The notes below the pieces were generated by a model, which was given only the letters and a program-made list of their open reading frames with translations, did no database searches and was not told where the DNA came from. A DNA stretch of 64,000 bases from SIG78 sp036677805. GTDB taxonomy: Bacteria > Verrucomicrobiota > Lentisphaeria > Victivallales > Victivallaceae. Below are positions 49,453-57,791 of this stretch, piece after piece. How positions within the stretch are numbered: position 1 is the first letter of the stretch; every line of letters begins with the position of its first letter. Both the position numbers and the translations under genes were made by a program. The stretch is from positions 9,921-73,920 of the forward strand of contig JAVBVS010000027.1 of the NCBI GenBank assembly GCA_036677805.1, in the 5' to 3' direction.

Positions 49453-50747
49453 ACAACGTCCGCGATTTCGGCGCCGTCGGCGACGGCGCCGCCAAAGACA
49501 CCGCCGCCATCCAAAAAGCCCTCGACGCCGGAGGCATGGCTTACGTGCCGCCGGGAACTTATCTGACCGGAACGCTTTATCTGCACAGCTTCGGCGGGCT
49601 GGAGCTCGCTCCCGGCGCGACGCTGCTGGGCAGCCCCGATCCGGCAGACTACAACGCCGACGATTTCTGCGTTCAGAACCGCCCCATGACGCATGAAGGC
49701 GCCAGCGGCGCACACCTGATCGTCGGATGCGAAGTTTCCCATGTCACGATTCGCGGCGGCGGCACGATCGACGGCAACCGCGCCGCGTTTTATCATGAAC
49801 TTACCCCCGATCACCCCGGCAAATTCAAGCTCGAAGCATGGCGGCCGGCCCAGATGATTTACTTCGTGGAGTCGGACCATATCGTCGTCCGCGACGTGGA
49901 ATTGAATCATGCGCCCTACTGGAGCTGCTTTCTCCACGGCTGCGATGAAGTCACCCTTGACGGAGTGCGTGTTTTCAACGATCAGCGTACCCGCAACGGC
50001 GACGGGTTCGACCTCGATTGCTGTACCCGGGTCATGGCGAGCAACTGCGACATCGATTCCGGCGACGACTGCATCGCCATCCGCGCCAACCGGATGCAGC
50101 TCAAGGACCGGAGCCGGGAATCCCGCGGCATCGTCATCTCCAACTGCATCCTGAAAACCTGCTGCAACGCCTTCCGCATCGGCGTCGGCGACGGCGTCAT
50201 CCGCGACGTGACCGTAAGCAACATCGTCATCCGCGAAACCCGGACCGGAATCTGCATCGTCAGCAAATACGCCGAACACTATCCCGGCGTCGCCATCGAT
50301 AATGTGCTGTTCGACAATATCGTGATGGATTGCGTCCGTCCGTTCAATCTCGCCAGCAACATTCGCGGCACGACCGACGAATCCACCCAAGCCCCCATCG
50401 GACGGATCACGTTTTCCAACATCCGGGGCCGCGCCACCCGATCCAGTCTGCTGATCGGCAATCCCGATTGCCGCCTCGGCGATATCGATTTCCGCAACAT
50501 CGATTTGATCTATTCCGGCGGCGGCGACATCGTCCGTGACGGCCATTATGCCGAATTCGGCCCGCATCGAGCGGCTCCGGCGGGATTCTATCTCGAAAAC
50601 GTCCATCATGTCACGCTGGAAGACGTCCGCCTCGCCTGGCTCGACGCCGATCCCCGGTTCGAGTACGGCGTCATCGGCAAAAACACCTGTGACATTCGAA
50701 TCCGCAACAGTGAATTCCATAAACCCAACCAAGGAGCATTCGCATGA
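49449..50747 (+). CDS. GH28-like right-handed beta-helix glycosidase
   Basis: 432 aa. DFGAVGDGAAKDTAAIQKAL and VPPGTYLTGTLYL are the GH28 N-terminal signature; catalytic Asp region TRNGDGFDLD and SGDDCIAIR are kept. The GHG motif is not: the matching stretch reads FRIGVGDGV, and RIK reads GICIVSK. No signal peptide, so the protein is cytoplasmic, perhaps acting on imported oligouronides. Start at 49449 overlaps the ceramidase-like stop. Substrate and activity uncertain. Confidence 0.8.
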   Translation: MNNVRDFGAVGDGAAKDTAAIQKALDAGGMAYVPPGTYLTGTLYLHSFGGLELAPGATLLGSPDPADYNADDFCVQNRPMTHEGASGAHLIVGCEVSHVTIRGGGTIDGNRAAFYHELTPDHPGKFKLEAWRPAQMIYFVESDHIVVRDVELNHAPYWSCFLHGCDEVTLDGVRVFNDQRTRNGDGFDLDCCTRVMASNCDIDSGDDCIAIRANRMQLKDRSRESRGIVISNCILKTCCNAFRIGVGDGVIRDVTVSNIVIRETRTGICIVSKYAEHYPGVAIDNVLFDNIVMDCVRPFNLASNIRGTTDESTQAPIGRITFSNIRGRATRSSLLIGNPDCRLGDIDFRNIDLIYSGGGDIVRDGHYAEFGPHRAAPAGFYLENVHHVTLEDVRLAWLDADPRFEYGVIGKNTCDIRIRNSEFHKPNQGAFA

Positions 50748-51514
50748 ATCGATATTTTACACTTATTGAACTTCTTGTCGTAATTTCGATCATCGCGATT
50801 CTGGCCGCAATGTTGCTGCCGGCGTTGTCAAGCGCCCGGGCATCGGCCAAAACCGCCAAGTGTATGGCCAATCTGAAACAGATCGGCACCGCACTCGCCA
50901 TGTACGCCGACGATCATGACGACTGGCTGCCGCCGGGCCAGATGCGCGACCGTTCCTCGGGGACGGCCAAGGCGGTCAAGTGGTTTGAAATCATCGCCCC
51001 GTCCGACGGCGCGCCTTACGGCATCAGCTATGACGAAAAGGCCAAGGCCTCGGTCTTCGAATGTCCGGTCGAATCCACCAATTTCGGCAAATACTCCGAT
51101 GGCGAAATGCAATACACGCATTACGGCGTCAATCCCTACGTCATGGGAGAATTCAATTCCAACAGTTACCGCATTTATCAATATCGGCGACTAATCTATG
51201 TCGATCCCATGCAGGTGAAGCTGGTGATGGACAACAACAGTCCCAGCACAGTCACAATCTCGGCTCCGTCCGCCGCCAGCTACCGGCATGGCGCCGGAGA
51301 CAGCCGAATCTCCCGCAATGCCACTTCTACGGAAATCCCCACTTCCGGCGGATTGTGCAACGTCCTGTTTCTCGACGGCCATGTCGCTCCGCAAACCGCC
51401 ACCGAAATGCGACTCGGCAACACCTATGCCATCACCAGCGGCACAGCGATGCTGATGGTCAACGGCAAGTCGATCATCAACGTCAATGCCGGATTCGATC
51501 TTGCCCAGCAATAA
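50744..51514 (+). CDS. type II secretion pseudopilin, DUF1559-type
   Basis: 256 aa. Class III leader MNRYF then TLIELLVVISIIAILAAMLLPALSSAR, with the residue before the cleavage site atypical (Tyr-Phe rather than Gly-Phe). C-terminal globular domain includes CNVLFLDGHVAP, the H-X9-DG type ending of DUF1559 proteins. Exported and assembled or displayed through the GspE-type machinery. ATGA overlap with GH28 makes it a coupled member of a carbohydrate operon. Confidence 0.9.
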   Translation: MNRYFTLIELLVVISIIAILAAMLLPALSSARASAKTAKCMANLKQIGTALAMYADDHDDWLPPGQMRDRSSGTAKAVKWFEIIAPSDGAPYGISYDEKAKASVFECPVESTNFGKYSDGEMQYTHYGVNPYVMGEFNSNSYRIYQYRRLIYVDPMQVKLVMDNNSPSTVTISAPSAASYRHGAGDSRISRNATSTEIPTSGGLCNVLFLDGHVAPQTATEMRLGNTYAITSGTAMLMVNGKSIINVNAGFDLAQQ

Positions 51515-51531
51515 CCCCGGAGTTTTTCACC

Positions 51532-52353
51532 ATGCGTATTTTCCCGCTTGCCTGCGCCGCAATCATGAGCGGCGGCGCTCTGTTCGCCGAATTTCACGTC
51601 AAGCCCGACGCCAACACCCTCTGGCTGGAGGACGGCAAAGCCATTTCCGGCTGGCGCGACGACCAGATCGCCTTCACCCCCGCCGAACCCGGACCGGGAT
51701 TCACCGTTACTGCGACCGACTACAAGAAATACGCCGGCGGCCGCCGCACTCCGGTCAATGCCGATTACCCCTGGGTCGTCTATGAAATCACCGCCATCCT
51801 GCCCAATGCCAAATACGTTTCCCGCGCCATGGGCTACAACGGCTGTTTTCACGGCCAGGTCAGCAACCTTCAGCCCGGCATTTTCGTGTGGAATATCTAC
51901 GCGGAAAATCCCAACCTTCCCGCCTCCGGCGGCGCATTCCTGTCGCTCTATGCCCACGGTCATACCGCGGAATTCAAATACCTCAAAGCGGTGAAACTGC
52001 CGGATCAATACATCGTCGTGAGCACGCCCGATCCGGCCGCGGTCAATCCCGGCGACACGGTGAAGTTTTCCGTGCATCTCGCCAAGCCCGCCGAAGACGT
52101 GTCGTTGCAGTTCTACGACAGCTATACCATGCCGCGGCTGCTGCTCAACGGGCAGGACAAACTCCAGCTCAAGCCCGAGGACGAAGCCGGCAAAATCTGG
52201 AGCGCCGAAGTCAAGATCGCCAGCCTCGGCAACAAACCCGAATACAAATACAACGCGATCTGGGTCAAGGCCGTCATTCTCGGCGGCGATGTCTCCGTTC
52301 CCGTCTGGACCCCGATCCGTCCGGTCTGGCACAATACCGAGGTGAAAAAATGA
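51532..52353 (+). CDS. secreted beta-sandwich-like protein, hypothetical
   Basis: 273 aa. Signal peptide MRIFPLACAAIMSGGALFAE; no catalytic motif. Segments such as FVWNIYAENPNLPASGGAFL and VKFSVHLAKPAEDVSLQFYD suggest two beta-sandwich domains that could bind carbohydrate. Start at 51532 (GGAG 9 bases upstream) rather than the long frame from 51061, which overlaps the pilin. Overlaps the next gene by ATGA. Confidence 0.65.
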   Translation: MRIFPLACAAIMSGGALFAEFHVKPDANTLWLEDGKAISGWRDDQIAFTPAEPGPGFTVTATDYKKYAGGRRTPVNADYPWVVYEITAILPNAKYVSRAMGYNGCFHGQVSNLQPGIFVWNIYAENPNLPASGGAFLSLYAHGHTAEFKYLKAVKLPDQYIVVSTPDPAAVNPGDTVKFSVHLAKPAEDVSLQFYDSYTMPRLLLNGQDKLQLKPEDEAGKIWSAEVKIASLGNKPEYKYNAIWVKAVILGGDVSVPVWTPIRPVWHNTEVKK

Positions 52354-54998
52354 AGTGTCTGTTTTTAAGCATCGCCCTCATAGGGGCGCTTTTTGCCGGC
52401 GGCGCTCCCATCATCGACGGGAAGCTCGACGATCCGGAGTGGAGCAAGGTTCCGGTTCAGCGTGATTTTTCGCTTCTCGAATGCCGCAATCCCGGCGGCC
52501 GGAAACCGACCGCCCCCACCGAATTCCGGCTCTTCGCCGACGCTGATGCGGTTTACCTCGGAATCCGGTGCTTCGAACCCGAAATGGATCAGCTCCGGGC
52601 TTCCGTGCCCGACGGTGATCCCAACCCATGGCGCGACGACGTAGTGGAAATTTTCCTCTCTCCGGAAAATTCACCGGCCAACTACTATCAGTTCGTCGTC
52701 GGTGCCGGTGGCGCGCGCTGGCAAATGTACTTTGAAGAAAAAGGCGTGACCAAACCCGATCCCTACGCTCCGATGTGGCGGGCCGCAATCTTCCAAGGCA
52801 AAGATTTCTGGTCGGTCGAAATCGCCCTGCCCTACCGTGCCTTCTACATGACCCGCGCCAAATTCCGGCAGAACGAGTGGCTGGTCAACGTCGTGCGCAA
52901 CCGCCGTCATGCCGAACTCTCAAGCTGGAGCCGTCAAGTCAACGGCTTCCATGAATCCGAACTCTTCCGGAAGCTCGGCGGCTTTGCCGTCGACTGGCCC
53001 GATTGCGCCATCCTCAATGCCGAAGCGAGAATGACCGCGGAAGGCCGCGGGGATATCATGGTGACGCTGCTCGCCGACCGCGCCGGGAAATACGAATTGA
53101 ACGGGTGGGTCTTCGAACTCGCCGCCGGCAAAAACACCGTGGTCCTGAACGATCAGAAGTTTGATCTTCCAGGCCGCAATAAAGTCGCCTTTACCTTGAA
53201 GCGCGACAGCCAAACGGTGGCCGAACGCACTTATCCAGTGATGGCGACTTATATGCCGCTGACCGTGACGTTCGCCACGCCCGGCTATGCCGACTGTTTT
53301 TATCCCGGCCAGAAGTCGGACCGGCTTCAGGGCAGTGTAAAGGCCGCGTTGCCGGTGACCGTGACCGTCGACGGACACAGCGAACCGGTTGCCGCCGACG
53401 GCCGCTTCGACATCGATATTTCCACCGTGAAAAGCAACGATTTCGAGGTGGTCTTCACCGCCGGAGAACACAAACTCGTCCGCCGCATCCGCCGTCTCGC
53501 CCCGACCGGCAAGCGGATGGTCTGGCTGGACAATGGCCGGATCGTCGTGGACGGCAAGCCATTGTTCACCCTGCTCTGGTACGGCAACGTCACCTGGCGC
53601 TGCGGCAGGGAGTGCGTCGAAAAATATCCCCGGCTCGGCGTCAAGCATCCGGTGAACTTTTACGGTCAGGTCAACGTTTTTCCCGACAAAAAAACCGAAG
53701 CGGCGGAAGCCACCCGCGACATCATGCCGAGCCCGGCGGTCTTCGCCAGGCTTAAGGCGGAAATCGAGCGGAACCGGGACCGGGAATTCAATTTCTACTA
53801 CCTCTGCGACGAGCCGGAATGCCGGGGGATTTCGCCGGTTTACCTCAAACATCTTTACGATTTCATCAAAAAACTTGATCCGTATCACCCGGTGGCGATC
53901 ATCTCCCGCGCGCCGGTTCAATATCTTGACGCCTGCGACATCATCAGTCCCCATCCCTACCTCTCGCCGGTTCGGGTCACGCCGGAAAAACGCGTGCTCC
54001 GGGTGCCGCTCACCACGGTCGACGCCATGTGCCGCGGCGTGGAGGAGGCCAATCGCCCCGATAAGGTATTGATGCTGACGCCCCAGTTTTTCAGCTACGG
54101 CTTCAACACCACCAACGCCGATTATCCGACCTTCGACGAAACCAACGCCTCGGCCTGGGACATGGTCGCCCACGGCGGCCGGGGCTTGTGGCCCTATTGC
54201 TACGATGGTCACTTTGCCAATCCGGGACTCAGCCTGGCGGCGGACTGGCTCTTCACCTCATTCGATCGGCTCAATGATGTGCTGCTGGAACCGGGCAAGC
54301 CGCTCGGCACCGGCAATCCCAACGTTCCCGGACGAATCACGCCCGCCATGCTGCTGCTGGTCAACATCACGCCGGAATCCCAGGCGGTCGATTTTCCGGC
54401 CGAAGGCGATTATTACCGCTTCCGCGATGACGGCATGGTGAAGGCGGAAAATGGCCGGATCGCCCGAATCCTGGCGCCCTATGAGGTCATGGTTCTGACC
54501 CGGAAGAAACTCGACGCCGGACTCCCTTCATGGACCGAAGTCCGCCGACAACTGGCCGAAGCGGAAGCGGCGCGGCGCAATCGCGGCAATATCCTTTTCG
54601 GTCGCGGACGCGAGATCGAATTGAGTTTTCCGCAAAGCAAGCCCTATAATCTTTTTAACGCTATGTCCGGACAGGAGCAGCTGTTCGACGGCGTGCTCGA
54701 TGCCCCCGGCTGGATGCCGCGCCAGGCGGCGGATGCAGGCTATTATGAACTCGCGTTCCCGAAATTCAAACCGGAATTCAGCAAGGCGCGGCTCTACGGC
54801 GTGGAATTGAGCAAAGTACGGTTCAAGATTTTCAAGCGCGGCGAATGGCTGGAGCCGGAAGCGCAACGCATGATCGGGAAATACCATGTGGAGCTCGATT
54901 TCGGTCAAAAGCTTTCCGCCATTAAAATCCGGCTGGAATTTCCCGGCGTGACCGGTACAGCGTTGCCCGATCTCTGCGAAATCGAGCTGTTGCAATAA
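52350..54998 (+). CDS. secreted CBM9-like plus TIM-barrel glycosidase-like protein
   Basis: 882 aa. Signal peptide MKCLFLSIALIGALFAGG; residues about 20-200 a CBM9-like binding domain (APIIDGKLDDPEWSKVPV, YLGIRCFEPEMDQL, DDVVEIFLSP). Central part about 390-680 looks like a TIM-barrel hydrolase (IVVDGKPLFTLLWYGN, FYYLCDEPECRG with a likely catalytic Glu). A C-terminal beta domain closes it. Family not certain. Start at 52350 with ATGA overlap; the longer frame is an artefact. Last gene of the operon. Confidence 0.7.
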   Translation: MKCLFLSIALIGALFAGGAPIIDGKLDDPEWSKVPVQRDFSLLECRNPGGRKPTAPTEFRLFADADAVYLGIRCFEPEMDQLRASVPDGDPNPWRDDVVEIFLSPENSPANYYQFVVGAGGARWQMYFEEKGVTKPDPYAPMWRAAIFQGKDFWSVEIALPYRAFYMTRAKFRQNEWLVNVVRNRRHAELSSWSRQVNGFHESELFRKLGGFAVDWPDCAILNAEARMTAEGRGDIMVTLLADRAGKYELNGWVFELAAGKNTVVLNDQKFDLPGRNKVAFTLKRDSQTVAERTYPVMATYMPLTVTFATPGYADCFYPGQKSDRLQGSVKAALPVTVTVDGHSEPVAADGRFDIDISTVKSNDFEVVFTAGEHKLVRRIRRLAPTGKRMVWLDNGRIVVDGKPLFTLLWYGNVTWRCGRECVEKYPRLGVKHPVNFYGQVNVFPDKKTEAAEATRDIMPSPAVFARLKAEIERNRDREFNFYYLCDEPECRGISPVYLKHLYDFIKKLDPYHPVAIISRAPVQYLDACDIISPHPYLSPVRVTPEKRVLRVPLTTVDAMCRGVEEANRPDKVLMLTPQFFSYGFNTTNADYPTFDETNASAWDMVAHGGRGLWPYCYDGHFANPGLSLAADWLFTSFDRLNDVLLEPGKPLGTGNPNVPGRITPAMLLLVNITPESQAVDFPAEGDYYRFRDDGMVKAENGRIARILAPYEVMVLTRKKLDAGLPSWTEVRRQLAEAEAARRNRGNILFGRGREIELSFPQSKPYNLFNAMSGQEQLFDGVLDAPGWMPRQAADAGYYELAFPKFKPEFSKARLYGVELSKVRFKIFKRGEWLEPEAQRMIGKYHVELDFGQKLSAIKIRLEFPGVTGTALPDLCEIELLQ

Positions 54999-55005
54999 TA
55001 AGCTC

Positions 55006-55037
55006 CGATTCCGGGCGGCGGAAGCCGCCCGGAATCG
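55006..55037. terminator. perfect 14-bp hairpin between converging genes
   Basis: CGATTCCGGGCGGC-GGAA-GCCGCCCGGAATCG. Lies 8 bases after the glycosidase stop and 9 before the opposing M24 stop; a bidirectional terminator although T-tracts are short. Confidence 0.7.
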
Positions 55038-55045
55038 TTATCGGA

Positions 55046-56218
55046 TCAAAGCGAAGCGCTGTGCAGCGCATCCATTTTCTTGCTCAGAGGGACCGCCCCG
55101 GCAGCAGTAATCTCGTAACCGGTCTCGATCCGGCAGCCATGCCAGACAGGATGGCCGAAGAAGCTCACATCCACGCATACGGTCATGCCCGGCGCCAATA
55201 CATCGCGGCTGTTGGGCCCGAAAAACGGCGCTTCCGCCTCATGAATGCCGATGGTATGCGCAAAGGGACAGATCAGGTATTTTTCGAGATCGTGCTGCCG
55301 CATGAAACGGCGCGCAGGAGCATCGATTTCGCACCCCGCCAGACCCGGCTTGAGCATGGCCTTGGTAAGCCGGAACGCCTCACGCAAGATGTTCAGGCAT
55401 TCGCGCTGCGAAGCGGTGTATTCGCCCGAAACCGGCAGGTAATCGCCCATGGCGCTGGAGTACCCGTTGACTTTCGGCGAAAGCCCGATCATCACCGTTT
55501 CCCCCGCAACCAGTTTTTTGTCGCTCGCAGTCGGCACCACGGCGTCGGCGCGTTCGCCGGAACCGACGATCGCGGTAAAGCCGAAACCGCTGGCGCCGCG
55601 GCTGCGGGCGGCATATTCGCCGGCGGCGGCGACCGCAATTTCAGGGACTCCGGGGACAATGGCCGCTTTCATCGCGTCGTAGGAAAAATCGGCCAGCGCG
55701 AATGCGGCGCGGATTTTTTCGCGTTCGAAGTCGGATTTGTGATAGCGCAGATTCAGATAGGCTCCGGTAATATCGACCATTTCGACGCCGGAGAAACCTT
55801 CGGCAATCGCATGATAACAGCCGTAAGGCATCCGGTCGGCGCCAACCATGCCGATGCGCCTGATCGCACCGAGCGACTGCCGGAGCTCCGCGAAAAGCTG
55901 GGGGAAACCGATGATCGTCGAAGCCGGATATTCTTCGTCCGGCACCATGAAGGGCTTGAAATTGCGGGTGATTTTGACCGCGCTCGATTGGCGCGCAAAC
56001 GGTTCGCTTTCGGGACCGCCAAGCAGCATGGCTTCGCCGGCGCGCGGCACCAGCACGGCGCCGGATTCGAACTGCGGACACCAGCCGGTCAGGTACCAGC
56101 CGTTGCCGATGTTGAATTCGTCGTAGTAGACCAAAGCGAGATCGAGGTTGTTCGATGCGAGAATTTCCCGCACCGCGGCAAGCCGCGAACGGCTTTCCTG
56201 TTCCGGTAAGTAGGCCAT
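55046..56218 (-). CDS. M24 (creatinase-like) protein lacking metal ligands
   Basis: 390 aa, two-domain pita-bread fold (N-terminal creatinase_N, C-terminal M24). The metal-binding Asp pair is lost: VMIGLSPKVNGYSSAM has Gly and Ala where aminopeptidases have Asp; the later Glu of EPG reads CVDVSF, while His in AHTIGIHEAEAP and Glu in RIETG remain. This is closer to creatinase-type amidinohydrolases, which use no metal, than to Xaa-Pro peptidase. It may hydrolyse a C-N bond in a small molecule. Downstream of two glycosidase-like genes (147-base gap). Confidence 0.75.
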   Translation of the reverse strand: MAYLPEQESRSRLAAVREILASNNLDLALVYYDEFNIGNGWYLTGWCPQFESGAVLVPRAGEAMLLGGPESEPFARQSSAVKITRNFKPFMVPDEEYPASTIIGFPQLFAELRQSLGAIRRIGMVGADRMPYGCYHAIAEGFSGVEMVDITGAYLNLRYHKSDFEREKIRAAFALADFSYDAMKAAIVPGVPEIAVAAAGEYAARSRGASGFGFTAIVGSGERADAVVPTASDKKLVAGETVMIGLSPKVNGYSSAMGDYLPVSGEYTASQRECLNILREAFRLTKAMLKPGLAGCEIDAPARRFMRQHDLEKYLICPFAHTIGIHEAEAPFFGPNSRDVLAPGMTVCVDVSFFGHPVWHGCRIETGYEITAAGAVPLSKKMDALHSASL

Positions 56219-56365
56219 AATGATTCCTGTGATGGTTGTCCGGCGACCGCATTCCGATCGCCGGATGATGAATTATTCCATGATCCCGCTGCTGCGGATG
56301 ATGGCAATGACATTTTCGCCGAGACCGAGGCTATCGCGAGGGCGAAGGCTCGCGGCGCAATTTTC

Positions 56366-57772
56366 CTACAGCATGTCCAACTTGATTTTTGCTCCGCCGG
56401 TTTCACTGTCGGACTGGGTGCTTTCCCAGTAAAACGAGTTCAGAAACGACGCCAGATAACACCAGCGCCGCAGCGCATCGCCAGCTTTGATGCCGGGAAT
56501 GATTTTCGCGATTTCCCTTACGGCGGCCGGAATCTTTTCCGGAGTCCGGTTCAGTACACCGAACTCAAGGTAGGATTCCGCCAACGCGGTTCCGCCCAGA
56601 CGTGACGCCATGACATTTTCCGCGAAATCGCGGAGCGAATCCAGCGGATGATCGGCAAAATACTGCAAGGCCAGGTAATTGAATTCCGTATTGGCGTGAA
56701 ACGGCGAACATTCGCCGAAAATCGACACCCCCTGAATCCCGGATTCAAAACTCAGCCGGCACTGCTTGCGGATTCCTTCGACCGCCAGCGTATGCCGTCC
56801 GCCGTCCCATTGCGTGCCGTGATGGTAGCGCATGACATGGCGGAATTTCCGCAACGCTTCCGGCAGCCGGTCGCCATCCTGCCACTGGTCCGGCCCCAGA
56901 TGGCGGTCACTCCATTGCCAGAAGGTCTTTTCCGGCATTTTCAGCATAGCCTGAGTCGCTGGCGAAGCGAGATTGCCGAATACTTTGTTGTTCAGAAAGT
57001 GCGTGTAGGTTTCACAAATCACCCAGGCGTCCGGGGAGCGGCTCCAGACCACCTCGGCGGCCGCCGGGTAGATGTCGGCCATGTCGCTGAAGGAAAAACC
57101 CGCGATACGGCCCTCGCCGCCCTGCATCTCCGCCCGCCGGGTCTGACACGCTTCGCACACGCAGACCATGGAGTCCCCGGTTTCCATCTGGATGCCGCCC
57201 AGCTCCGGAATGGCCTGAAACACATAATCCAGCGAATCCAGCACGAAATTGCGCAGCTTCCGGCTGGACGGACACCCGGCGGCCTGCCGTTTGCAGCCGT
57301 AAGGATGATAAAACTCGATGTATTGTTCCGTCGCATCAAGCGACCGTCCGATGCAGTCGGGGTTGTTGGCCAGAAAGCGGTCGAGGGACAGGAACGAATC
57401 GCCCTCGTAATAAATCCCGCCGTAGGAATAGAGTCCGGCGATCAGATAAACTCTCACGCCTTTTTCTCGGGCGTAAGCGCAGACCTTCCGGGCGCTTTCC
57501 ATGCCGCCATGACTGTCGCGCAACAGCCCGACGACGCCGACGCCGTCAATGCCGTTGGCAGCGCACCAGTCGACCATCCGGGTGAAATCCTTGACGAACT
57601 CGCCGGATTTTTTGGTATAATAGTTGGCGACGCCGCAATTCTGGGTCCCGATGGTGTTCAAACACCAATTGGTGGAGTGATCCCAGTTCCAGAATAACTT
57701 ATAGGCGAGTTTCTCCGGCCGGGCGGCCGCCGCCGCGGAATTCGGTGCGGCAGCAAGTTGTGTTTTTTTCAT
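56366..57772 (-). CDS. TIM-barrel glycosidase-like protein, unassigned family
   Basis: 468 aa, no clear signal peptide. Pattern YKLFWNWDHSTNW, then DWCAANGIDGVGVVGLLRD, FVLDSLDYVFQAIPELGGIQ with METGDS, and the Cys group CVCEACQTRR resemble GH20/alpha-glucuronidase-like (DUF4838-type) barrels. A catalytic pair cannot be named with confidence. Lies 19 bases after the large GH42-like gene and is cotranscribed. Confidence 0.55.
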   Translation of the reverse strand: MKKTQLAAAPNSAAAAARPEKLAYKLFWNWDHSTNWCLNTIGTQNCGVANYYTKKSGEFVKDFTRMVDWCAANGIDGVGVVGLLRDSHGGMESARKVCAYAREKGVRVYLIAGLYSYGGIYYEGDSFLSLDRFLANNPDCIGRSLDATEQYIEFYHPYGCKRQAAGCPSSRKLRNFVLDSLDYVFQAIPELGGIQMETGDSMVCVCEACQTRRAEMQGGEGRIAGFSFSDMADIYPAAAEVVWSRSPDAWVICETYTHFLNNKVFGNLASPATQAMLKMPEKTFWQWSDRHLGPDQWQDGDRLPEALRKFRHVMRYHHGTQWDGGRHTLAVEGIRKQCRLSFESGIQGVSIFGECSPFHANTEFNYLALQYFADHPLDSLRDFAENVMASRLGGTALAESYLEFGVLNRTPEKIPAAVREIAKIIPGIKAGDALRRWCYLASFLNSFYWESTQSDSETGGAKIKLDML

Positions 57773-57791
57773 AATCAGTCCTTAAATTCAA

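Noticed and set aside
51888..52349. 154-codon N-terminal extension of the CBM9-like protein
   Set aside because: The signal peptide and ATGA coupling place the start at 52350; the extension overlaps the preceding secreted-protein gene in another frame.
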